Made by a program: the position numbers and the translations under genes. This document shows positions 1-10,796 of a DNA stretch of 64,000 bases, piece after piece. This DNA comes from Volvox africanus. Lineage: Eukaryota; Chlorophyta; Chlorophyceae; Chlamydomonadales; Volvocaceae. The notes beneath the pieces are model-generated. The model was not told the DNA's origin. It was given only the letters and a program-made list of their open reading frames with translations, and did no database searches. The stretch spans positions 4,881,001-4,945,000 of the forward strand of contig BSDZ01000004.1 of the NCBI GenBank assembly GCA_030268105.1. Reading direction: 5' to 3'. The number at the start of each line of letters is the position of its first letter. Position 1 is the stretch's first letter.

Positions 1-3000
1 ATCAGGGCGCAGGAGGCGGGCAGAGGAGAGGAGGAGACGTATAGGACGGCAGCGGCGGGGAGATAGATAGAGAGAGAGAAAGAGAAAGAGAGAAAGACAA
101 AGAGAGAGAGAGAGAGATTGTGTGTGTGCATACTTATTTATATATGTGAACAACACGTGCGTGTCTTTGTGACTTTGTGTGTCTGTGTCTGTGTCTGTGT
201 GTTTTTGGGTTTCGGAAAACGTATCTGCGCATACGGCACCGCTGTGCGTGCTGAAGTGTGTCAGTGTGTGTATATTCGTGTACGGGTTTGGAGACCCTTG
301 GGGTTTCGGAGGCGTTCTGAGTTGTACGCAAAGTTTGTGTTTGTGTGGGAGAAGGGGTGTACGGCAAGTACGGCAAGAGAAGAAGCAAGCAGAGCAGCAA
401 GCAGGGAAGTTTATGGCAGTGCAATGTGATGCTGTATAGTTGCTTGTTTGATTTGTTGGTTGATTGATTTGTTTGTTGGTTGGTTGGTTGGTTGGCATTT
501 GGCTGGGATACGGCTGGAAGGTTCGGTTTCGTTGTTGGAGGACGGCATAGGCGTCATTCAGCTGGTGGCAGCGTTGGGGCAGCCGTTGGTTCTAGAACCA
601 ACAACCAAATAGTAACGACTATTTCCGTCAGGTGGGGAAACGGAAAGCGGCGGAGCCTGTCGCGGGGAAATCGCGGGCTCCCTGGAGTGGTCTAATGTCA
701 GCATTTCCCGTCCTCGCAATCCACTCGAAGAGCATTCGTGGCGCCGCCGTACGCCATTGAATGTTATGTGTCGTCTAGCGGTTGTTGCTGTTTCTTTTGT
801 CGGTTTTTCGTTAAGGAATTCAAATTCAGTTACACCTTGGGGTTCATGTGAATCCTCACATGACATTCCAGCTGACGACACGCACATCACGTACGAGAAT
901 GTGCATTGCTGTGGGTCGTTATTGCGCGAGGAGTAAAATCAATGGTCCCTCGAGTGGATGGAGGGCAGAGGAATGGGCAGTTGTGCGCTCTGCCTCTGTG
1001 ACCACATCTTGGGGGTAAAGGGAGGGGTTAGCGGCGAGTGTGCGGGTTGGCGGGGGAGGGGTCGGGGGCATCAGTGAACCCAAGCAAAGCCCAGGGAGAC
1101 GACGGACCGACGGACCGACGGACGGACGGACAAACAAACCAGGTTGAGGAGTTTCTCGCACGTCATCATAGGGCCATATACGCGGGTCTTATGTACGGCA
1201 GCACGGTAACTGTAGCGGTTACGCATGTGGGCCTGAGGGGTATGAGATCTGTGACTCACTGCGTACTGTGCTTGGAGCTGCATGCATATTATATAAACAT
1301 GACAAGTCAGTCATTGCAGCATAGCATAGCACAGCACGGGAGGGAGTTCCGGATTGTTTCATCTTATCACCCCTCATTCGACCGCTTTCCTTCAACTTTC
1401 CCGCGCCTGCCTGCTCCCGCTAGAAGGTGTCGTACAACCCAGAGCTCCCAGGAAGTTGGAGAACGAGCGGTCGGATAAGGGGGTGATAGGAAAACCGCCG
1501 ACTGGGGCGGGGAGAGAGTCGGGAGGAGTGGAAGCAACCGGGGGTACGAGCCACCTGGCGGAAAACACAAATGGCCGAATGTGCCGAGATGATGTTGGAC
1601 ATGACGAGGTCGCCTGGAAGTGATTTTCAGTAGGCATCAGGGCGGGATACCACCCGTACAGTGCGGTTCACCAACCGAGGAAACCGTCGCAACCACCACC
1701 AGCACAACTACTCAATACACCGCCAGCACTGGCCCCCACCGCAATCGCCACCTTCCCCACATCCTTCGGCTTTTGCGAATTTGAGGTTCCTTGTTGACGC
1801 AGCCGGGGTGAAGATGTACGATGACCAAGGACACGTGTGTTTTGTCAGTGCTTGGGGGTTTGCAGCTCCTGGTCGTGCAAATGGACCCGTGATGGGGGAT
1901 TGAGAGGCAGAGCCGTAATGGTGATGTTGGTTTCGGAGGAATTGGTGATGAGAAGGGACAAGGTGTATGTGCCGAGGATGATTGTGCACTGATGTTATGG
2001 GAGAGCGAGAAGAAGCGGTTACCGCTCTGAAGTAAGGTGGCACGCGCACAACTTACAGCGAAGAAATGCAACATGACATAAACAGCAAGATGTATTTGTT
2101 TCAGTTCCACCAAAACGCAAACGCAGCTGAGATAAGCAACGATCAACGGTCAACGACCAACGAAGTACACGCAAAGCTTTTAACTTAATACCTCTCCCCT
2201 TCCCGAACTACCTGCCGATTAAGTATACGCATCAAAACACACATGTGTCTGCTGACCCGCCAAAGCTGTTCCTGTTCTGAGCTGCGCGGTGGGTACCTTG
2301 CTGGTGTAAGATTTGCACTGTCATGTCGTGACATGTGTGTGTAATGTTAAGACGAAGTGAAGATGGAGAAGTCAAACCCCCGGTTGAATTCATCTGCCAA
2401 TCATCTGATTGTCCATGCGTGTACGGACACGAAGCAACAGACCTAACAGACCTAACAGACCTAACAGACCTAACAGACAGCACTCAGATAGTGTTCATTG
2501 CCCTCGTTCGTTGATCGCCGCGCATTGAATGCTGCGTGTAGACGCCGTGCTCTCGACCGTACGACGCCGTACCATCACTCTAGCCGTACTCATCAAACTA
2601 GTTAAACAAGCAAGGGACACGTCAGATACGACGGAGAAGATTTCTGGAAAGGCATCGGCCTCGTCACATGACCCCTTCCTGGACTATTCCGCCTGGCTGG
2701 CAGCTCAAGAAACGAGTGAAGAACGACAGTACGAACAAATGGACGAGCACCACATGTAGCATATTCATGAACGCGTTTTCCTGGTTGGTACGCTGTACTC
2801 TTGCTATCAGAACCATCAGAACCATCAGAACCACCAGAACCACCAGAACCACCAGAACCACCGGTCAGCCAACATGTGTCATTTGGCAGGGGACAACATG
2901 CCGCAGCTGTTTGGTAGGGAAACACTCTCAGACGACTGCTGCTGGACTCGCTTACATGCTAACACGCTGAACCCCTAACTCACCAAAATACACGTGATGT

Positions 3001-3162
3001 GTTTATGGATGGATGTATGCTTCTGGGAAGTAACAGACGCTCGTCCCGGAACATCAGGCGACATTCAACTCTAAGTGAGGCCCGCAGAGGGCTGCACGCT
3101 TCTCTCACTACCAGCACCTGGACATGTCCCCACTGATTCCTCTAGACACACTCGTCTCCAAC

Positions 3163-3164
<2 letters not shown>

Positions 3165-3228
<64 letters not shown>
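3165..3228. repeat. (TA)n microsatellite
   Basis: An uninterrupted alternating TA tract of about 64 bp between 3165 and 3228, in intergenic sequence. Confidence 0.95.
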
Positions 3229-3230
<2 letters not shown>

Positions 3231-3426
3231 CGCCAGCACCTCTCAGCATTTCCATCACACTCCGCTTACGCTGCTCGTCTCCAGCGACCCCAACCCCTCG
3301 CGGTATAACTTACCCGTGGGTGGCGGGGGGGGGTCCGGACAGGGGCCCAGATTCATCCCTCCCGGGCCAAACCCAAAACACCGTGCCCACTGCTCAACAC
3401 GCCCAGGATGAAAATCCCATTTTAAG

Positions 3427-3478
3427 CACCGTACCGTACGACACCGTCCTGCACCGTACCTTTAATACTGCACCGTAC
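3427..3478. repeat. Cluster of CACCGTAC-type words
   Basis: Within about 50 bp the words CACCGTAC, CCGTACGAC, CACCGTCC, CACCGTAC and CACCGTAC follow one another at irregular spacing. This is the densest local group of the CCGTAC/GTACGG word that recurs through the window. Confidence 0.7.
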
Positions 3479-4433
3479 ATTTAGGTACCATGCTGGCTAG
3501 GAACACACAAACGAAGAAGTATACAAGTATATGGAATGTACATTTCATCAACAAAGCTAGTAAAAAAGTTGATGACCTAGCAGCAGCAGCAGCAGCAATA
3601 CCTAGAGCAGCAACGACAGGAATGGCAACAACGGTAACGGCTCACGGAGCTAGAGGAGGAGCTGCTCAAGAGAGATTGACGCAAGAAAAATAAAAGGCAC
3701 CTAAGTAGTACTGCTACCGCTACATGGATGCACACGCTGGGATGAAACCCTAAAAACCCTATCATCATCAAGATTAATCCCGCATTCCCTCCTTGTCCTT
3801 TCCCAGGAACAACGACCTCTACAACCGACAAACGACGAATACACGCAAAACAAACGAACTATCAGTATGACGTGCTATTATTGTTATTAGTATTATTTCC
3901 ATACGATAACATGTTATATGATGATGTTCATGATAATATTAATATGAATGCCGCTCCCGCCCCCTCCATTTTCGACTCTTTTTGACGAATTTCGGGTGAA
4001 AGCCAGCGCCAGGCTGGAAGGGAGATGTGACACCTGTGTTTGTCGCCGGCTGCAGCCCCCCTTTCCGCTTCTACTGCTGGGTACAGGGTGGGTCGTTCGG
4101 TCTCCACGGGTCCTCGAGTCCTTCTCTGCCCACGAAGAGAGTGGCGCTACACAAACACGTCTTAAAACATTCACATTCACATTCACAGTTAAGTCCATCC
4201 TACCGATTCGTTGACTGAGGCCAACACAAAGCGACGAGGGGTGCGGCATCGAAGCCAGCCTTCAAATTGACCACTCCTTCACACGTTCTGGATCTTTCTG
4301 GATCTCGTCAGGACTCTTTCCAAATTCAAAACGTTCACCCGAAGCCCCTCTTCTTCAAAGGGAAACCGAGAAAGCCGGTCCCCCTCACAAACAACAGCTA
4401 AACGTTTTTTTCGGCGGAGCCAAGAAGTCCACA

Positions 4434-6310
4434 TCAGCATACCTCCAGGGGCCGGTCACTCCAGCCGTACTCGCCGCCGTACCGTTTGTACATCCGCCTA
4501 TATGCGTCCAGTACCTGCTCCGCCACCTCCTCCACTCGCTGCTCGAAGCATGGGTCCCGTGGGTCGGTGTACGGCACGCTAATGGGCCGGCCAATGCACA
4601 TGAAGAGCGGCTGGGGATGCGGTATGGGCAGACCGCATACACCTGTGGCGCGGAGGACGGGGAATGGGGACACGGGGAGGGGACGCGGCGGTTCCACAAG
4701 TTAGCTCATAACTCCTTAACGAGACAGACAGATGTAGACAACATCTAAACAGAGCACACAATGGATAGAGAACAAACGTTTCTTTAAAACAAAAAGATAA
4801 GATACACAAATAGCGGTATGGAAGGTACGAAAGGTACGGAAAAGGAGAAAGGAATTGGTTCATCATGTGCTTGTAAAACTAATTCGTCTGACTCTTAACT
4901 CAGGTACCCAAATAGCTCCATGTCGATCACATCTCACACCCCAAATTAAGTATTATCGCCATTTTGTTAGCAAGGAAAGCGCCCTCACCCTCGCCCTCGC
5001 GGTAGTACTTCGTTCCTCCTTCTGACCCTCTTATACATGCATGCATCGCTCATTCTCTACCATCCTCCGTCTCCTTGCCAACCCCCGGTACCGACACACC
5101 AAGGACGGTGCCGATCGCAACTCGGAGACGTCGTGACAGCGGCTGGAAGGCGGCCGGCCCGAAGGTGAGCAGCTGCGCGTGGGGAAGGGGGGGGGAGGAG
5201 GGGATGAGTGGGAAGGAAAAGGGGAGGAGAGAGAGGATGGAGATTGGCAGTCTGAAGGACCGGATGTCAACACCGAATTCCAAAAGATGACAAAACACCC
5301 GGAGACGGCGCTGACGTTAAAAGTCCGGGTCGGAGTTCGGCGACTGAGAGGGGAATGAGAGGGGAATGAGAGGGGAATGAGAGGGGAATGAGAGAGGAAG
5401 ATAAACGCACAGGAGCCGGGGTGAGCAGGGAGGAGGGAGGAAAGGAGGGAGGGGCACGCGAATGCGTATCATGGAAGGAGGTTATCAGCTCACAGGTGTA
5501 AACCGGGTGCGGAAAACACACACGTTCCGATAGAGGGCCGCTTTTCCCCTATCCCCCTCTGTTTCCCGAGGTGTCTCCACACACACCGGCGCATCAATTC
5601 AGAAACCCTAACACAAACTCACGCACACGCACACGCACATACACACACGCCCTCAACCTCACCTGGCTGTTCCCGAAGTGGTACACGGGAACAATTGGCG
5701 CCCCAGTCTCCACCGCCAGCCTGTCACATGCCGCTCATACGGTATGCCGGTCGTAGAGCATTGGGAGATGGATACGGGAACGCACGGGAATTTTTATGCA
5801 TCGTACGCAGGTATGTCCATTGGCCCCGGGTGTAGGGCCCTATGCCATTCTCGTCTGCCGCGTACTGTGCCATGCAATACCCATCTTCGCCTCCGCGCGC
5901 CCCCTCCTTCCCCTTCCCATTTCCTCCCCCCTCCTTTCACATCCACACCGCCTCCCCATTTCCTCCCCCCCCTTCCCCCCCTCACACACACAACCCTCCT
6001 CCCCCCCCCTTCCCCTCACCTGGCGAATCCCCGGCGCCCCAACATCTTGATTCTCTCCCGATTGGCGAAACCCACTTCCGCCTGCGTGAACATCTCCGCA
6101 ATGCCCCCGGGGAGAACCGCGATCGAACTGCACGGCAATAACGAACAACCAATAACCGTCAACGAGCACGCATCATTCGCCACAATTTAAAACCCTGGAT
6201 AATGAAGTCACTTGAGAGGTTGCGGGAATGTGACGGAGGAGGCCCCCGGGCTGGCGATGAGACGTTTATGTTGATCTGTTCTGTTGTATAAATTGGATGA
6301 TAGGCCGTAC

Positions 6311-6371
<61 letters not shown>

Positions 6372-9363
6372 TATAACCCCACAAAAAATATTCATCGTTT
6401 TGCGAATTGCGACCCGCATCCGAAAGCGGGTATGAACGAGCCCCGCACTGACCCTTGGGTCATGAGTAGCCGCATGGCGGTGTCGCGGTTTGCCGGCGCG
6501 GCGCCCATCCACGCCTTGAAGTGGCGCCAGATGGGGACATAAAAGATGCAGGAGGCGGCCAGACAGAAGGTGGGATGGCCGGGCCAGAGCAAACCCCCAA
6601 GGGTCCCCCCCAGGATCTGCGGGAGTGACGATTTAGGAGTTTTAGGAGGATTTAGGAGTTTTTTGCTTTATACACGGTTTTAGGGGTTTTAGGGTTTTAG
6701 GGTTTTAGGGTTTTCGAGGGAGAAGGAGAATTGGTTTAAATTGTACAAACGAGAGCCCCTCACCTGAGACAGAGGGAAGACTCCGTGAGGACTCATGACG
6801 TAGATGTGCGGTACGGTGAGATCCAACATCTCCTCGTACAGTACGGAGAAGTTGAAGTAGGCGCGCCATAGCCTGACATGTCAGGGAAATGAAGGGAAAT
6901 GAAGGGAAGGTAACGGGGTTGCCTCAGGAAGAGAATAGGAACGAGCTAAGCAACGCCGCAGTCCCCCGCTACACAATCACACCAAGGATCGGTCATGACC
7001 GAGAGCGGGTGGTTATAAACCCCTCCACCGGTTGAGGGTGGGTGTGCCCCCGATCTGGCAGATTCCACTGGGTGCTGGTGGTGGTGGGTGCTGAACCACC
7101 CCCACCTACCACCTGGAACGTCACTGAGTATTTCGGAGTAGTCAACTAATCCCTAGGGGAGTACGGATGAGGGTGCCCAAAATACAGGGCGGCAAGGTAA
7201 GGACTGCCAGGCAGTGGCCATGGGTGAAGCAAAGCCCCCCTATCCCACACAAAAGTGCCGATTTGCCGAACCCCTGGTCAACCCGAAGTACGAATGAGGT
7301 ACGATCCTTAGTAGTGGTGCGTTGCATTACAAATGCAGATCCCGTTTGGGCCCATTATATTATGGCTTGCACAAGGGTTGCTTGCGTCACCTATCGCGTT
7401 CATATACCTCAAGATCCCAATGCAACCCTTTCCTAACATTCTTTAGTTATTCATTCCAATTCGATGGACTTCTCAGATCCTGAGAATCTCTCAAATCCCC
7501 TCTGGATACCGTCTTCCTAATCCTGCTGAACAAGGTTCAGTCAGCATAGAGTTGCAGCATCGTCTCCCTCGGCTTCCCACCTCGTCGTACCAACCTGAAG
7601 AGGGAGGACGTCAGGAGGGCCTCCCACTGCATCGGCGGTGCCGGCAGTAGCAACGTGCCAACGAGAACCGCCAGCACCACAGCCGCCTTCATGGATCCGT
7701 ATGTTGCTGCTACAGCCAAAGCGAGCAACATGTACGGCCAGCCGACGTAGGCCCCCAACGTCAATTGCGCCAGCAGCCGGTACGGCGTTGACATTTTGTA
7801 CGATGGACCGCGTCCATCAGGATAGTACCGGGTGTACGGCGGCGGACGGGGGGTCGTTGGTTCCCTTGGGCTCAACACCACCAGCTTAGGACGGCTACTG
7901 CTGTCGCTGACGCTGTCAACACTGCTACTGTCACTGATGCTACTTAAGTTGGTAATACTGTTGTCGGTTGTGAGAGTAACGGTTTTCGTGCCGACGACTT
8001 CGCAGCTGTAACCGCCAACGTCGACGTCGACGTCGTCGTCGCGTAGCGGACGGAGATCGTTGCTACTGCCGTGGCGGCCGTCATATTCGCTGCTACATTC
8101 GACGCCGCAGCTAAAACCGCCAGCTGAGCTCTCACAGCTGTAGCAGGATTCGCTGCTACTGCCCCCGCTGCTAATGCTGCCCACGGATGAGAAGCAACTA
8201 GCAGACGAGACACTGCGGGTGCCGTAACAGCTGGCAATCTCAGCGTCCTCAGACTCAGTCGTCGCCGTTGCTGGTTCTATCGAGGCGGTTTTCGCAGCCG
8301 ACATCACTGCCATGGATGAGGCAGCCGTGTCGACCACGGCGCCGCCGCGGGCAGATATTGCAGCCCCGTCGATTGGTTGGCCTGGCAGCGGCCTGGCTGC
8401 GGCGTTGCGAACAGCCATGGCGTTCAATTTGACGTCGGAGCCACCAGCGTCATCGTTGGCGGCATCGGCGTCGCGGGCATCTTCCGCTGCCAGCACCGCA
8501 TCCGCAGCTGTCGGCGTCGCTGGGCCCTGCGGCGGCGACCCAGCTCCAGCTTGCCGCAAACCGCTGCGGCCTGCCGTACCCTTATCCACTGAGAAACCCG
8601 GGAGCGACCCACGGATCAAAACATCGGGGTCAACGTCACGATTCCTGGCGCTCCGCCGCCCAACCGAGGGATCCTCGGCGGCCGCCGGTAGCGGAGGCGG
8701 CGGCTGTGACGGCGATGGCGCCGCTTCGAGCAGAGTATGAGATTCATGCGCCGGTGAGGGTGGAGGAGGATCTCGGGGGTGGCGGCGCGCCGTTGAGTAC
8801 GACGATGAATATTGGTACAGAGCGCTCAGGTACGCCTCCGCCGCGGCGGCAAGTGCGGCGGCAGGGAAGGACCTGTACGGCCGAAGTCCAGGGCCGCCGC
8901 TGCCAGCGGCGGCATCGCCAGAGGATGTATCATCAGCACTGCCGCTACTGCTCCCGCCGCTATCCTGTCCATCTTGCTGGCTGTAGCTGTGGTGCTTGTG
9001 TAGATGAGGCTGGGATCCGCTGAAGGCGGCCGACGGCGTGGCGGCGGAGGCTCCTAATGATGCGCACCGTGAACGACCCGTGGGATACACGACCATTCGC
9101 CGTCCGATCCGTCTGAGGAGTCCCATGGTCCCGCCGGTAAACTGTAAGTCGGTGACGGTGGAGGGAGCAGCAGCGCCGCCACCGCGGGGCTGGCGGTACG
9201 ATGATGACCGCAGTAAGGAGACGCGCGGGCCAGCAGCGGCGCTGGCGGCAGCAGTGCCGCTGCTGCTACGCTGCAGCGGGGGTGGTGGGGGCGATGGTGG
9301 ACGCTGCGCTGACGGCGGAGGCTCCAGAGTCGTCATGGTCGTTGCGGCGACGTCAGTGGCCAT
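4434..9363 (-). CDS. DGAT2: Type-2 diacylglycerol acyltransferase (DGAT2/DGTT family), long N-terminal extension
   Basis: DGAT2 enzymes esterify diacylglycerol with acyl-CoA to make triacylglycerol at the ER or lipid droplet. Seven exons fit GT/AG and codon phase: 9363-7595, 6872-6764, 6616-6453, 6127-6020, 5720-5663, 5172-5100, 4642-4434. They total 2,490 nt, or 829 residues. Residues 1 to about 520 are Ser/Ala/Pro-rich low complexity. A hydrophobic membrane hairpin follows (YMLLALAVAATYG... TLLLPAPP). Family motifs then appear in order: LWRAYFNF, YVMSPHGVFPL at the usual HPHG site (His619), FYVPIWRHFKAWMG, SIAVLPGGIAEMF, GAPIVPVYHFGNSQ, FGPAAFQPLSRRLR, and GLPIPHPQPLFMCIGRPI near the C-terminus. 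The core length is normal; the extension is not, and SPHG replaces HPHG (plants have EPHS/EPHG). The start is the first Met of the long first exon, so a later Met cannot be excluded. Confidence 0.9.
5347..5397. repeat. Short tandem repeat, unit GAGAGGGGAAT
   Basis: About four to five direct copies of an 11-bp unit, in the acyltransferase intron between exons 5 and 6. Confidence 0.85.
6307..6374. repeat. (ACATAC)n microsatellite
   Basis: About eleven copies of the hexamer ACATAC in the acyltransferase intron between exons 3 and 4. Confidence 0.95.
6677..6714. repeat. Interstitial telomere-type (TTTTAGGG)n repeat
   Basis: Four direct TTTTAGGG-type units, the first TTTTAGGGG, preceded by degenerate TTTAGGAG units from about 6633. 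TTTTAGGG is the Chlamydomonas-type telomere repeat. The array lies inside the acyltransferase intron between exons 2 and 3, so it is interstitial and not a chromosome end. Confidence 0.8.
7052..7097 (+). repeat. Diverged fragment related to the retroposon at 22.4, 23.0 and 56.6 kb
   Basis: The words GGCAGATTCCACTGGGTGCTGG and GTGGTGGGTGCTGAACC match, with a few changes, the reverse complement of the young repeat copies (for example 56724-56775). The orientation is therefore opposite to those copies on the plus strand. It lies in intron 1 of the acyltransferase gene and looks older than the other copies. Confidence 0.6.
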
Positions 9364-9914
9364 GGTGGAAATGGTGGCGGCCGAGGCCTGCGTCTTCGCG
9401 TCCGTTCCTCACGTGTGAGGGGCTGCGTTGGAAACCCGTCAGCAAGCAGGGCTCCTCTCCAGGAAGCAATGAGGGGCACTGAGGGGCGAAAATGTGTGTA
9501 TTCCTTGTTTGTTCGAAGGTGTGTTTGGATGGAAAGTGAAGGTCTCGAGGGCGGTAACGGTCGCACCGACGTCGATGTTGACGGCGACGGCGACGACAAC
9601 AGGGACGTTGCGACGGTGACGCTGTAGGGCAACGGCGCAAGTGCCGACCGGGGTACTGGAGGTGCCACAACCTCCACGTCGCGCCCTTCGACTCGAGCGA
9701 AGAGTGTATGTGTGTGAGTATGTATATACGAAGGGGGGGGGGAAGAATTTGAGCTGTTGTTCGAAGGAGGCAGGGGCGGTGGTTGGAGGGCCCTGGTGGG
9801 AGGCTTCGGTGACACATCGGAGGTGAGTTGATGGGATGAGGCAGTTGGCGATATGGACGCTACCAACCTAGGATGTGGCGGGTGCCCGTGGGGCACACGT
9901 TCCCCCGAGAAATT

Positions 9915-10187
9915 GTATGTGTATGTGCGTATGCGCGTATGCGTGTATGTGTGTATGTGTGTATGTGTGTATGTGTGTATGCGCGTATGCGCGTATGCGT
10001 GTATGTGTGTATGTGTGTATGTGTGTATGTGTGTATGTGTGTATGTGTGTATGTGTGTATGTGTGTATGTGTGTATGTGTGTATGTGTGTATGTGTGTAT
10101 GTGTGTATGTGTGTATGTGTGTATGTGTGTATGTGTGTATGTGTGTATGTGTGTATGTGTGTATGTGTGTATGTGTGTATGTGTGTA
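9915..10187. repeat. (GTGTGTAT)n microsatellite
   Basis: More than 30 copies of an 8-bp purine/pyrimidine-alternating unit, with GCGTAT variants near the left end. It lies about 550 bp upstream of the acyltransferase start codon. Long His/Thr/Tyr and Cys/Val/Met ORFs here are artefacts of the repeat. Confidence 0.95.
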
Positions 10188-10311
10188 AATACGAGCGTTT
10201 GTGGCAACGAAAGTTAGGAAGAAGACACAATCATGTGACAACTTAAGTGTGCGTGTGTGTTTGTGTTTTTGTTTGTTTGTGCGTGTGCGTGTGCGCGAGC
10301 ATGAGAGTGTG

Positions 10312-10475
10312 TGTGTGAGAGAGAGAGAGAGAGTGGGAGAGTGAGAGAGTGAGAGAATGAGAGAGTAAGAGAGAGAGACACAGAGAGAGGAAGACACAGA
10401 GAGAGTGAGAGACACAGAGAGAGAGAGAAAGAGAGAGACAGAGAGAGTGTGTGTGTGTGTGAGAGAGAGAGAAGC
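10312..10475. repeat. GA-rich polypurine tract
   Basis: About 160 bp of nearly pure purine (GAGAGA with occasional T and C) on the plus strand, broken by a short GTGTGTGT stretch near 10450. Confidence 0.9.
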
Positions 10476-10703
10476 AGAGAGGCAGAAACACACAGGGATA
10501 AAGATATAGGAGAGGTGTATAATGGTACGATGGTGGGAGAGGAAAAGGGCAGAGGCCATGCAGAATCCTAGGCCTCGTTAATATGGATGGATTCGTGACA
10601 TGTGTAAGTAATGGTTAAGTAATCGCATGGTTAAGTGAGAAATAAATAGGGTTGGAGAATGCGCAGGCGGAATTACGATGCCGATATGGCTTGTGTGAAG
10701 GCA

Positions 10704-10796
10704 CGCAGGGGCTCAGCAAGGGCTCAGCAGGAGCTCAGCAGGGGCTCAGCAGGAGCTCAGCAGGGGCTCAGCAGGAGCTCAGCAGGGGCTCAGGGA
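10704..10796. repeat. GCTCAGCAGG(A/G)G minisatellite
   Basis: About eight direct copies of an 11- to 12-bp unit alternating GGGGCTCAGCA and GGAGCTCAGCA. No gene is supported across it. Confidence 0.85.

Larger units (their letters stand above)
1..4433. other. Repeat-rich intergenic region, no supported gene
   Basis: No open stretch here links to others by splice sites, and none resembles a known family. The region holds GA-rich sequence (about 61-117), TG-rich sequence (about 118-210), a GACGGACC-type tandem (about 1098-1135), AACAGACCT tandem units (2438-2480), CATCAGAAC/CACCAGAAC units (about 2803-2862), a TA tract and a CACCGTAC cluster (both listed separately). The segment just below 4434 should include the 3' untranslated region of the minus-strand acyltransferase gene. 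Confidence 0.6.

Noticed and set aside
9333..10559. 408-residue minus ORF rich in His/Thr/Leu
   Set aside because: It is mostly the GTGTGTAT and GA microsatellites read in one frame and overlaps the acyltransferase start. No domain is present.
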